A stretch of 64,000 nt of DNA from Cymodocea nodosa (GCA_036874045.1 JAZBRI010000009.1:2976001-3040000); one strand, 5' to 3'. Positions 24,771 to 36,532 are shown, counted from the stretch's first letter. The notes: generated by a model not told the origin, from the sequence alone. Numbers and translations: made by a program.

Positions 24771-25395
24771 TATAAGCACCCCAATTTTTGACATGTATAA
24801 GATAGATGTTCATAGTTATCCTGATAGCCTAAGGTTACTATCCACACCCATGATTGTGCATATGTGCTGTCCGTTCAGCATTTACATACTTGGATTGTTC
24901 AAATTAACTCTAAACAATCTTAGCCCTCCGTTTGCAAGATGTAGGATTGACTCCACTGTAAGGGCATGATCATACCCATTTAACCTTGTGATGGAGGTCA
25001 TTCTCCCTTTGATTGATCGATCGCTCTATCGGATCATTGTTTAGAATGAAAAAGTGCATATTATTAACGGTTAAATGATAGTTAATTGCATAATATTTAG
25101 CTTATCATATGAGAATTAAGTCATTATGTTATAATTGCACTGTTATATGCTTTAATTGAAGAATCTGCTTAATTTGGGGGAATTAATGTTAATTTAGCAC
25201 ATTTATGAACTGTCAGTAAGTTGCAGGCTGTGAAATTCTTAAGTATCTGAATTTTCTGATATTTCGAACAGTTATGTTTAACATACCGAACATATTCGGA
25301 CAATTATGTTTAACAGACTGAACATGTATCAGATAGTTATGTTTAAATTGCCGAACAGTTATGTTTTGAGAGAATATTTTATTATTTCCTAAAGT

Positions 25396-25815
25396 ACACG
25401 TGTCGAAACCATAATGCATGACTTAAGTGAACTTTTGGTGAGTTATCTATAACTATTTGAAATTGTAGTTGGGCATCGGACAATTATATGTATAATTCTC
25501 TGAAATCTCTTTTTATTTATAAAATAGCTGAGGACACGTGTCATGTTCTGGGAAAGTGACTTAAGTAGATTTTCGGTGAGTTATCTCTAACTATCTGAAA
25601 TGCATCTAAGCATCGGATAGTTAGCTCCGTAACTCTCCGAAATGTTATTTTATGATTAAACTACTACTGACACGTGTCGAGATCTGGTAGAATTACTTAA
25701 GTTATATATCGGTGAGTTATTTGTAACTATCCGAAATGCATCTGAGCATCGGATAGTTAAGTTTATAAGTATCCAAAATGTACCTGAGCATCGGATAGTT
25801 AAATTTATGCACGTG
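25396..25815 (+). repeat. U3 tandem repeats with G-box cores
   Basis: CACGTG cores at about 25397, 25535, 25671 and 25810 are spaced 136-140 bp apart, three of them as ACACGTGTC. Between them, variants of GGTGAGTTATCT and the inverted repeat AACTATCCGA...TCGGATAGTT recur. The 3' LTR has the same array at about 39902-40321. ACACGTGTC is a classic G-box/ABA-response type core bound by plant bZIP and bHLH factors. Enhancer function is inferred. Confidence 0.75.
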
Positions 25816-26032
25816 TTTTATAGTTAAATCAACAAAGAAAGTCCGTTGAGTTATCTGTAACTCCATGGACTATATATTTTCTAATATGCCAATGTAGCGG
25901 TTGTAGAAATAGGATAGTTGGAAGAAAAACCATGACTGCATGTATCGCGCAAGGAGAAGAAATCATCGCCGTTGATACGAATGAAGGAAATCCAACCGAC
26001 CATTCAAGCAAAAGCAGTTACTACTGAAGAAA

Positions 26033-26040
26033 TATAAAAG
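26033..26040 (+). promoter_or_regulatory. LTR TATA box
   Basis: TATAAAAG, conserved at the same place in the other LTR copies (for example 40539-40546 in the 3' LTR). It lies downstream of the G-box array, as expected for the U3 promoter. Confidence 0.7.
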
Positions 26041-27226
26041 AAAAGAAGAAAACGAAGAAAAGTGTGTGATCGATGGGCGGACAGTGTGTGTAAAGGAGGA
26101 TCAGCGTCGCAATTCTCTGAAGTACCACACCAACCATCATCATCACCACCATAATCACCAACCATCGGAGGTCTGTAAGAATACTTTCTTGATGTCGGGT
26201 CGATTTTGAACCAAACAAAGTGCCTGACAACCACTATGAGAAGTGATCACGTCGCGAGAAGGGAAGGCATTTTCACCAAGTGCCGACTCATATTTCAGGA
26301 GATCGTAAAGCTTTTAGCCTTGGCTTCGGGTTGATACCTGTATGCTAAAGAGGAGATCATCTTGCAATTCTAGACTCGCGATTCTATAGGGAGAGAAGAC
26401 AGAATTGTAAGTGGTTTAATTTTCAGTGGTGTAATCGCGTTGCAAGTAGTGTCGGAAGTATTTACTGTCAAGTGAGATTACTTTACATTTCACCTTTCGC
26501 CCATTTCCATGTTCATATTAAACCAAAAATACCAAAAACAACTTATTTGCTATTGTATGTTGTATTTGAGTGTTGTATTGTTTGTGTTGTATCGTGATTA
26601 ATGTTATATTTGTCAGTGTTATGATTGTTTTATGTTGTTTTAGTTTTACAGTTTACTGAAATTGGTTCGTTCAAAAGACTTAAAGATTTTAATGGTTACT
26701 GTTTGAATTATCTGAATGTTAGTATTGCTTAATGATAAATCCAATGTTAACTAACATTAAAGAGCTTAATTGATGTTATTTACAATCTGTGGAATCACCC
26801 AATGGTTGGCCGAATTCCTTTGTAAATAGTAGTATTAAAAAGAAAAGACAAGCTCGTAGAGTTAACTTAAGTCCACGAGGTTAGTCCGTTGAGTTACCCA
26901 TAACTCAACGAACTTTTGTTCGTTGAGTTAATTGTAATTCAACGGAGAGCTTATTGAATATATAAATTTGATTGTTAACAAATGAACAGTTCTCAAGTTC
27001 TTCAGTAATTCCTTGTGGAATCGACCTATACTTACACACTGATACAATAGACATTGTGCACCTGCAGTTAAAGTACAAATTGAAATTAATATCTAAATTG
27101 TATTAAAGGTTGTTTGTTTACTTCTAAAAGAAAAAATATGCATAAAGATAAATTAACTAAGTAAAAACAGAAGTAACAAATCCAAGTTTTTCTAGTGTAG
27201 TATTGGGAAAACTCAAACAAGTTTTA

Positions 27227-27243
27227 TGGCGCCATTGCGGGGA
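27227..27243 (+). other. element B primer-binding site (tRNA-Asp)
   Basis: TGGCGCCATTGCGGGGA lies 7 bp after the LTR. It matches the complement of the tRNA-Asp(GUC) 3' end except for a substitution and a missing base. Confidence 0.85.
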
Positions 27244-27358
27244 GTTGAATTGAATTGAATTGAATTGAAATAGAATAGAATTAAATAGATATAAGCAACT
27301 GTTAGAGCTGTTTCATTTTAATAGCCAGAGTTGTGTGTTTTCTTTTGTAATAGAGAAT

Positions 27359-30300
27359 ATGGCATATGCTTATGCTCAAATATTTCTGAAACCTGTAATT
27401 AGCATATGTGAATTCTACAATTTTGAAGGACACGACATTTCTGACTGTTTGAAATTGAGACGTTTACAGATGGTTAGATCCCATGAACAACAAATGAATT
27501 ATCCTCAGTATAATAGAGTCGAGTATGAGAATCCTATAGTTTACCCAACTGATGGTCAGTATAGAATGTGTAATATGTTGAGAGACATTGAAGTTTAGGA
27601 TAGGTATGACAGACTGGAGCGTAGTATAGAGCAAAATCTAGACAAACTGGAATACTTTGTGTGTCAGCAACAAGAAGTCAACCAATTAAACTATAAGGAA
27701 GCATATTCAGAACCTAAAAAGGATATAATTTATGAAACTGAAAAAATCATAATGAAAATTGATCAAAAATTGAATGCAATGAAATTAGATGATCTGGAAA
27801 GAAAATTAAAAGCATTAGACAAATATACAATGAAAATACAAGTTATGCAACAGGACAATGAAAATTATAATGTTATAAACCTACATAATTTGCAAAATAT
27901 ACAGCAAACAGAAAATACTAATGCAAGAGAATTTAAAGAATGCACTTTAAAACTAAAAACAATTAAAGATCATAATCACGAAAATGATATACAAAAACAT
28001 CATGAGAGTAACGAAAATCTGGAAGATGTATGTGTAACATTAAGATCTGGAACTAATATACCACCAAGAACTCAAAATGAAAATGACATGAAGGTGGATA
28101 AGAGTAAAAATCAAAATGATAATGAAAATGTAATAGCTGAAAATCTAGAAATCACTGAAGAACAATCTGAATCTGCGAATGAAGCTAAAAATGATCAAAC
28201 AAATCAACTGAAAGAAAAATAGCCTTTGAAATCAAAATCTTTAGCACCCTATCTTGAAAGATTACAACAAACAATACCTGAAAAATAAGAAAAAATTAGA
28301 GAAATTTTTGAAAAAGTACAAGTTAACATTCCTTTGTTAAATCTATTGTAGAAAATGCCACCTTGTGCTAAATTTCTAAATGATTGATGTACTAAGAAAA
28401 GAGAGCAAAAAGTTCTTAGAATGGTCTTTTTAGCTGAGCAAAGTAGTTCCCTATTTCTGTCACAAATTCCTAAAAAGTTATCTGATCTTGGAATCTTTGT
28501 TATATCATGCACCATAGGAAATACCATTCTAGAAAGAACCTTAATAGACTTAGGTGCAGGTATAAATGTTATGTCAAGTGATATATTTGCATCCTTAGGA
28601 TTAGAAGGCTTAACTCCTACTAGTACGGTCATTCAATTAGCTGATAGAAGTATAAGATACCCTAGAGGAAAAATAGAGGATGTCTTAATTAAAATCAAAA
28701 ACTTTATATATCCTATTGATATTGTAATTTTGGATTCCCAACAAATTAAGCATAAAAATAGTGATACATCTTTAATTTTGTGAAGGCTATTTTTAGCAAC
28801 ATCAAGGGTTGTTATAAATTGTAAAACGGGAGTAATGAAGTTAGCATATGGCAATGAGGATACTTAATTAAATATTTTCAAACTAGAAAGGTTTGAGGAG
28901 TTAGAAATGTCTTTACACACCATAGACTTTTTAGAGGATGAAGGAGATATGTTAGATGATGTGATTCAAGAAGAATTAAATAGGTAAATCAATTCTAAAA
29001 CTTTAGAGGAAAGTGAAAGCATAAATATAGGAGATCTGGAAGAAATTAATTTAGAAAAGGGTGATGTTCAATTAGGAGCTCTAGCTTTTGATGGGCAGCA
29101 TTTAGAATTAAAACCTTTACCTCCTGAATTAACCTATATATTTCTGGAAGATAAACGAACCTGTCCAATCATTATTGCTTTAGATTTAAAAGAAGATCAA
29201 AGAGCTAAATTAAAAGATGTAGTAAAAGGTTATAAAAAAGCAATAGGATGGACTATGACTGATATAAAAGGGTTAAGTTCAACTTTATGTTGTCACCACA
29301 TATATTTAGAAGAGAATGCTAAACCTGTTAGAATTCCTGAGAGGAGATTAAATCCAAACCTTAAAGAAGTAGTTTAGAAGGAAATAGTTAAATGGTTAGA
29401 TAATGACATAATTTATCTGATTTCTGAAAGCTCGTGGGTTAGCCCAATCCATGTAGTTCCCAAGAAATCAAGATTAACAGTTATTAGGAATGAAAGTCAA
29501 GACTTGATACCTACTAGAATTCAATCAGGCTGGAGAGTATGTATAGACTATAGAAAGCTGAATGCTGTGACTAGGAAAGATCATTTTCTCTTACCTTTTA
29601 TAGATCAAATGCTGGAAAGATTAGCAGGGCAAGAATATTTTTGTTTCCTAGACGGGTATTCAGGGTATAATCAAATTCCAGTAGCATTAGAGGATCAAGA
29701 GAAAACAACTTTCACTTGTCCTAATGGAACTTTTGCTTTTAAGAGAATGTCATTCGGATTATGCAATGCACTAGCTACCTTTCAAAGGTGTATGCAGGGC
29801 ATATTTACTGGAATGACTGAAAATTTTTTAGAAATATTTATGGATGATTTTACTGTATATGCTAACTCATATGAAGTCTATTTAAAAAATTTAGATTTAA
29901 TATTAAAATGCTGTGTGGAGAAAAATCTGGTTTTAAATTGGGAAAAATGTTACTTCATGGTTAAACAAGGAATAGTCTTAAGGTATGTTGTTTCTAAGAA
30001 AGGGTTGAAAGTAGATAAAGCTAAAATAGAAGTAATTTCTAATCTACCAGAACCTAAATCAGTAAAAGATATTAGATCATTTCTAGGACATGTTGGTTTT
30101 TATAGAAGATTTATTAAAGACTTTAGCAAGATAGCTAGACCTTTAACTAATCTATTAAAAGATGTTCCATTTAACTTTGATAAAAATTGTAAGGAAGCAT
30201 TTTTCAGACTTAAGACTAGCTTAATTTCAACTCCTATAATTCAAGCACCTGATTTGAACTATTCATTTGAATTAATGTGCGATGCTTCTAATTTTGCTGT

Positions 30301-31999
30301 AGGAGCAGTGTTAGGACAGAAGATAGAAAAATCTCCTAGAGTGATTCATTATGCAAGCAAAACCTTAAATGATGCTCAAGTTAATTACACAACTACTGAA
30401 AAAGAATTATTAGCTGTTGTGTTCACTTTAGAAAAGTTTAGATCATATCTGATTGGAGCTAAAGTAATAGTATACACGGATCATTCAGCTCTAAAACATC
30501 TAATGAAGAAAAAAGAAACTAAACCTAGATTGATCCGATGGATATTATTATTGCAAGAATTTGATCTAGAAATTAAAGATAAAAAAGGTTGTGAGAATGT
30601 AGTAGTAGATCATTTATCAAGATTACAAATAGAAAAATCAAATATTGAAATTAAGGATAATTTTCCTAATGACCAATTAATGACCATCAACACAATGTCT
30701 TGATATGCAGACATAGTTAATTACTTAGTTATTGGTTTAACACCTAAGGATTGGAATAGACAGGATAAGAAATTGTTTTTCTCAAGAGTAAAATATTACT
30801 ATTGGGAAGACCCATACTTATTTAAGAAATGTCCTGATTTGGTTTTAAGGAGGTGTATTCTAGAAACTGAATATCCAAGGATATTATCTTTCTGTCATGA
30901 CCAAGCTTGTGGAGGGCATTTTGGTTCAGGGAAAACTGCTGCAAAAATTCTACAATGTGGGTTTTATTGGCCAACACTATTCAAAGATGCTTATAAATAT
31001 TGCTTAAGTTGTTTAAGATGTCAACAAATAGGAAGAATATCAAAGAGGAATATCATGCCTCTTAATCCTATTGTTGAGGTTGAAATCTTTGATGTGTGGG
31101 GAATAGATTTTATGGGTCCATTTACTATGTCCAATCAATTTAATTACATATTGTTGTGGGTGGATTATGTATCTAAATGGATAGAAGTTATTCCTATAAA
31201 AACTAATGATAACAAAGTGGTAATATAATTTATAAGAACAAATATATTTACTAGATTTGGAATATCTAAAGCTATTATCAGTGATAGAGGAACTCATTTC
31301 TGTAATAGAAGTTTTGAAGCCTTAATGAAGAAATATGGAGTAAACTGCAAAATTGCAACATCATATCATCTGCAAACAAGTAGACAAGTAGAAAGTGCAA
31401 ACAAATAAATTAAATTAATCTTAGAAAAAGTAGTAAATCCTACTAGAACAAATTGGGTTAATAGATTGATAGATGCACTTTGGGCTTATAGAACTGCTTA
31501 TAAAGCGAGCTTAGGTATGTCACCTTTTAGGCTAGTATATGGAAAAAGTTGTCATTTACTTGTTGAAATAGAACATAAAGCTTATTGGGCATTAAAAACT
31601 CTGAACACTAATTTAAATCAAGCTGCTGAAAATAGAAAAATGCAATTAATTAAATTAGAAGAATTTAGAAATGAAGCTTATTCGAAGACTGTAAGAGAAA
31701 AAGAGAAAATTAAATTCTAGCATGATAGAAAAATTATTCCAAAAAGCTTTGAAATAGGACAAGAAGTATATCTTTATATGGCTAGATTCCATAACCATCT
31801 AGGAAAATTAAAATCTAGATGGGTAGGACCTTACATAGTTTGAAATATTTATCCTTATGGAGCTATTGAAATTGAAAATCCTAAAAATCAGAATATATTT
31901 AAAGTAAATGGACAAAGACTGAAACTTATTCTGAAAACATCAAAAAGCTCCTTTGGAATTATAGAAGAAGTTATAGAGGACTACTCGAGCTTTACTTAG
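27359..31999 (+). pseudogene. pol: pol polyprotein of element B (NC-PR-RT-RH-INT), at least 14 stops
   Basis: A single 4641-nt frame without frameshift. Order by approximate residue: zinc knuckle 17-30 (CEFYNFEGHDISDC, second Cys now Tyr), helical linker, VTLRSG about 230, Athila-type protease LIDLGAGINVM about 395, reverse transcriptase from about 715 with FMDDF about 827, RNase H with [10 protein letters not shown] about 973, integrase zinc finger HDQACGGHF...CLSCLRC about 1180-1222, catalytic WGIDFMG, ISDRGTHF and RQVESANK. There is no capsid domain at its start, unlike ordinary Athila gag-pol. Stops include 27596, 28220, 28286, 28349, 28385, 28781, 28865, 28985, 29375, 30701, 31226, 31406, 31718 and 31841, many at CAA, CAG or TGG codons of the other copies. 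Confidence 0.92.
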
Positions 32000-32053
32000 T
32001 AAGAAATTAGTTTTTATGTTGATAAAAGAAAAACATTACAAAAAAAGAAAAAC

Positions 32054-32092
<39 letters not shown>

Positions 32093-32327
32093 TATAAAAT
32101 ATAAAAATCGTTGCAGTTCAATCGATTGGATCCATCGGTATGACTGAAACATAAAAAAATATGTATATTAATTTTCAAAAAAAAATGTTGGTTTTATTGA
32201 AACATAGTATCGGTTCAACTGGAAAAAATATTTAGGTCTGATCGAAACATCGTATTGGTTAAACCGGTAAAAAAATAGAAAAACTATTATCTGTAGTATT
32301 TATATTATTATATATGTTTGTACGGGG

Positions 32328-32425
32328 AGTCTGTTGAGTTACGCTTAACTCAACGAGCTTACTCCGTTAAGTCTTGAGTTAGTCAACGAGCTTATTCCGT
32401 TGAGTTAACTGTAATTCAACGAAGT
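32328..32425. repeat. inverted-repeat cluster between pol and the next ORF
   Basis: Three hairpin-capable motifs of the GTTGAGTTA...TAACTCAAC family in under 100 bp, the same family as in the LTR. The cluster ends about 180 bp before the ATG at 32607. Confidence 0.75.
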
Positions 32426-32606
32426 ACTATAGCTAAGACCGCGGATAAAATAGTAATAGTTGGTTCGAAAAATGACCCGATTACTTGCCTAAACTTAGGG
32501 CTTATTTAAACTAAAACCTAGGGTTTTGGGGGCATTATCTAGCAAATCATTTAGTATCTAGAATAGTAGAAATTAGAGCAATTCTGTGTTGTTGTGTAAC
32601 TCCACG

Positions 32607-34208
32607 ATGAGGAAGATGTCGCTTGAATTTTGGGAAGAGGCAGTGGACACCGCATAGTTTATGAAGGAATCTAAAGAATAGCACACGTGGTAGAAGATAA
32701 GAAATACAACAAGAGAGAAAGAGCTACAAAAGGTAGAATCAGAACTCTTTAACATGAGGAAAGTTTTGGTTGAGTTAGAAATACAAATACCACAGATAAT
32801 GGAGACACGAATTAGAGTGGCAACTGAAATTGCAATAAGTAAAGAAAGAAAGATACGGCCAAACAATGAAGTAGCCCTAAAATTAATCCAACGTAAGTCC
32901 CAGCTCTGGTTCAAAAGACGAATCTGTAGACAAGCTAGATGGGTGATCTGGGAGCAAGAAAGAAAAGAAAATCAGGTTGAAATTAGTCTGCAGCCTGTAC
33001 AAGAAGAAAGAACAGAAATTAGGGTAGAAATGGAATTGCCCGTGACTCCATCCCAATCTGTTACAGAATCAGAAAGAACAGTAATAGAATAGATTGGTAG
33101 TTAGGAGGAAAAAGAAAGAGCAAAAACTGAAGAAGCTGAAAGAAGCCATTTGGACAAAAATAATTTTACAGATTCCACTGAAGAGCAAGAAACTCTTCAG
33201 CAATTTATGGAGAGAATTCAATACAAAGTGGAGAGTTCTGCCGGCTCACCATCACAAACAAAAGCAAAAATTCAGGAATCTGTAGAGAATGTTCAAATGC
33301 AGCCTATAGAAGAGGAAGAGCAAGTACAAACCCCTCTGGAACAACAAAGTCACCTTCCTGACCCGACTGAAACAACAATTTTGAATGAAGTACATTTTTG
33401 TAGTCAAGAAGCTTATACTAAATACCAAGAAATAAGGGGTTACGACATTATTTACAGTAGACCAGTAAATTGGGATGGAATGTAAGAAATCAAAGATTTA
33501 TTTGAATTCCAAGGTCTACTGCAATTCATTTCTCAAGAAAGAGGGCATGTAGTATATGAGAATTTAGTGCCCTGTTTTTATGCAAATTTAAGAGAAGGAG
33601 AAGGAGGATTAATTTCAAACGTGGAGGAAGCAGATGTACAGATAACACTAGAGCTTCTCCACAACATTTTTGGATTGAAGAATGAAGGACTAAAAATTTT
33701 GGAAGACACAACTGTAGTCAAGTGGACAGAATAGCAAATTAAAGATTGTTTAGCTATCAATCCTGGTGTGCCATTATTAAATAGATTGAAGCATTTAAAT
33801 GGTAAAGCGCACATGGTAGCTAACATTCTGATTAAGAATGTCTATCAACGACAGGGCCATGACATAGAATTAAGTCAATTTGTCAAATGAGCCACATATG
33901 TAGTTGTAAATAAGATTCAAATAAATTGGTCTACAGTTTTTATCTCCAAGCTGAAAGTAGTAAAGAAAAAATTGTTTTATGGAGATTTGATTCCACTACT
34001 GATGGTGGACTGTATCGATTTCACTAAATGGACATAAAAAAAAATCAGATCAAGAACCATTTCAGTGAAAGAATATAGAAATTTTGTAGCTGTAGAGATA
34101 GTTGTACCTTCTAGAGGCATTACAGGAGCTGTAGAAAGAATTAATCAATTAGAACTTCAATTAGAAAAACTCCAAAAGGAAGTAGATGAACTTAGGCATA
34201 AAGATTAA
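32607..34208 (+). pseudogene. plant transposon-type ORF of element B, eight stops
   Basis: A 1602-nt frame from ATG at 32607. The first third is charged and Glu/Lys-rich. The middle resembles the 'putative plant transposon protein' domain found in Athila/Tat elements: YENLVPCFYANLREGEGG, then a DVQITLELLHNIFGL segment, then a helical block. The end (about 34140-34205) is a leucine-spaced coiled coil. Stops lie at 32655, 32679, 32691, 33090, 33483, 33732, 33888 and 34035; the frame is otherwise continuous. Elements A and C lack the gene, though C keeps its last 50 nt (45191-45240), showing it was deleted there. The function of the domain is not known to me. It is not recognisable as an envelope: no signal peptide or membrane span is visible. 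Confidence 0.65.
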
Positions 34209-34612
34209 ATTGTATGAAATTGTATGATGTACTTGTAATGTAATTGATTCATAGTAATGAATGTAATTTTTTCAGATGCAATTTTCATACATGTTTTGGA
34301 TGTGAAATGAATGGAATTTATTGAATATTATGTAATTTGTGGAACTTTATGAATGAATATGTAACAGATTTACAATTTGCTGAATGACAAGATAAATGCT
34401 TAAAAATTTTTGCAAGTTGTAAGGTAAAATGCAAATTCTACATAACATAAAATAACCTACAAGTTAAATCTTTATATAATGTTCAGATTTAAACGTATTT
34501 TAATTAGAATGATGCATTAATGACATAGATTTAACTTTATTTCAGTTAGCAGAATGAAAAAAAAAAAAAAGAATAGAGAGGAACTTACGAGAGTAAAACT
34601 TAGAGGTTGATA

Positions 34613-34795
34613 AGTGTTAACTCAACGAAGTAAGTCCGTTGAGTTAAACGTAACTCCACGAGGTCAGTAATATAATATAAGGTCACTCCGTTGAGTTATC
34701 TATAACTCAAGGAAGTTAGTCCGTGGAGTTAGCAATAGTAACCGACTGTGTTCTGTTGAGTTATCTGTAACTCAACGTGGTTAGTTCGTGGATTA
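34613..34795. repeat. inverted-repeat cluster upstream of gag
   Basis: About five GTTGAGTTA or GTGGAGTTA motifs paired with TAACTCAAC or TAACTCCAC. Present also in A (about 10385-10565) and C (about 45670-45850), always before the capsid gene. Confidence 0.75.
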
Positions 34796-34958
34796 AGCAG
34801 AACGGTTATTCTTTTAACCATGAACGAAACTTCGTCGGTTTAGCGGTTATCAAAATTTGAAATTAGTAGTGGTACACGTACCCATAAAAACAAGAACCAT
34901 GTTGCATATTGCAAGACACGTTCTTGCAACGAGATTTATTCACTTTCTGGATGTGCAG

Positions 34959-34970
34959 TATATATATAAA
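34959..34970 (+). promoter_or_regulatory. possible internal TATA box for gag
   Basis: TATATATATAAA lies 115-126 bp before the gag ATG at 35085. A palindrome, TTGCAAGACACGTTCTTGCA, lies just upstream (about 34908-34928; first base varies between copies). Element A has TATATATATG at the same spot. A separate gag transcript is plausible but unproven. Confidence 0.35.
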
Positions 34971-35084
34971 AAACAGAATGTTATTTACGAGTTACCAGCA
35001 CTTTTAAAAGAAAGGAGAATGCGTTGGAGGAACTGGAAGGAGAAGCAGCTGATTCAACTTCATCCGACAACAAATATTTATTGA

Positions 35085-36475
35085 ATGGAAAGCTTCAGAC
35101 TAGTATGTAATTAATCTTCTGCTATTTATTTATGAGCACATGGACTCGTTCTCTAAGCACTAAACGATTAGTAAGAACACCTACCTAGGAAATTTCATTG
35201 CAGAGGAGTACTGAAAAATTTTCTAAACTGAACTTTAACGAAATTCTTTGGGGTGTAACTAACCTTTCTTTAAAAGAGAAAGTAGAAATGGCTGCTCTAG
35301 TAGAAAATCCATTAGGAGAGATTTTGTATCTTGAATTAGTTGATGAACCTTCATGTATTCGATTGCCAAACTTTGAAGGAGATAGATTTGAACTGAAATC
35401 TAATTATATTAGTCAATTGCCACATTTTCATGGATTAGAAAGAGAGGATGCCTATTATTTCCTTAGAGAATTTAACGAAGTTTGTCAAATGATGAAAATG
35501 TCGAACATGAGTATAGATGCTATTAAACTTAGATATATCCCTTTTTCTTTAAAAGACACAGCTAAGAGATGGTTATATACTCTATCGCCTGATTCAATTT
35601 CTACATGGACTGAATTTTGCTTTGTTTTTCTGGAAAAATATTATCCAACACATCAAATGATTAAAAAAAAGAAAGAAATATTAATGTGTAGCCAAAAATA
35701 GGGTGAATCATTCTGGAAATATTTTGAAAGATTTAAAGATTTACTGACTCAATGTCCACATCATGCAATGAGTAAAGCACAATTAATAGGTATAATTTAT
35801 GAAGGCATAGATGTTTCAACAAAATCTTTATTAGAATCTACTTGTCAAAATAGATTTTTAAAGTTATGTAGTGAAGAAGCATGGGCATATTTAGAAAACT
35901 TTGCAAAAAGAACTACACAATGAGAAAACTCGGCTGAAGCTATTGTAGATAAAAAAATATTGCCAAGAGGAATGCATGAAATAGATTCAAATACTATGCT
36001 TGAGGTGAAATTAAATGAATTAACAAAGAAAATAGAAGAGTTATCATTAAATCAAAAGCTAGTAGAAAAGAATGCAAACATAAATGACTTAGATATTATT
36101 TATGCTAGAAACCAGAGAGATAACTTGGGAAATTCTTATCATCCTAATTGGAGAAATCACCCAAATTTATCTTGGAGAAACAACAATTTCCAAGGAGGAG
36201 AAAATATAAATGAGAAGGACATAAGTTATGAAGCATTAATTGAACAAGGATCTAGAATAAAGAAATTAGAAAAGATAATCCAACAATTAAACAATCGTCT
36301 AGATTTTGTATTTGGAAATGCTACAATTCAAAATCAAAATAGAAATATACCACTTAGACAGAAGGAACCAATGGAAGTTAGACCTTCTAGAGGATTGCCA
36401 ATACAAGCTATTCCTAATCCTGTCAATAGAACGGTTAATGAAATTGATACCTCTTCTGGGAGCGTAGCTGAATGA
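35085..36475 (+). pseudogene. gag: gag capsid gene of element B (spliced, two stops)
   Basis: Model: exon 1 35085-35102 (ATG...CTA), intron 35103-35203 (GTATGT...TTGCAG, 101 nt), exon 2 35204-36475 (1272 nt), 429 codons plus stop. Exon 2 carries the Athila/Ty3 capsid domain: SCIRLPNFEGDRFELKS, REDAYYFLREFNEVCQMM, AKRWLYTLSPDSISTW, FLEKYYPTHQ and LLTQCPHHAMSKAQLIG. It continues through the KLNELTKKIEELSLNQKL coiled coil and NSYHPNWRNHPNLSWRNNN. The zinc knuckle expected between those last two blocks is missing; a knuckle occurs only in the 5' ORF. Stops: TAG at 35699 (Gln in A and C) and TGA at 35922 (Trp in C). Capsid would form the virus-like particle in the cytoplasm. Placement 3' of pol is abnormal for this superfamily. 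Confidence 0.87.
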
Positions 36476-36532
36476 AGTAGCATATCTGAAGCAACTATCT
36501 GTATGTATATATCTTTTAGTTTTATTTAATAG

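Larger units (their letters stand above)
25038..27219 (+). repeat. element B 5' LTR
   Basis: 2182 bp, starting TGTTTAGAATG and ending CTCAAACA. U3 has the G-box tandem repeats and a TATAAAAG box at 26033. The U5 end carries several GTTGAGTTA/TAACTCAAC inverted repeats at 26865-26945. A strong splice-donor-like GTAAGT lies at 26407. Confidence 0.95.

Noticed and set aside
26880..26945. Inverted repeats as a CRISPR-like array or terminator
   Set aside because: This is a plant nuclear region; the motifs are short, variably spaced palindromes within LTRs and spacers, without unique spacers or a U-tract.
32607..34208. Envelope-like gene, as in some Athila elements
   Set aside because: No signal peptide, membrane span or glycoprotein-like pattern is visible; the sequence is charged, helical and ends in a coiled coil.
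34857..35084. Open frame upstream of gag (MKLVVVHVPIK...) as a small protein
   Set aside because: Its reading frame shifts between A and B and it ends in the proposed leader. The region is better explained as 5' untranslated sequence before the spliced gag.
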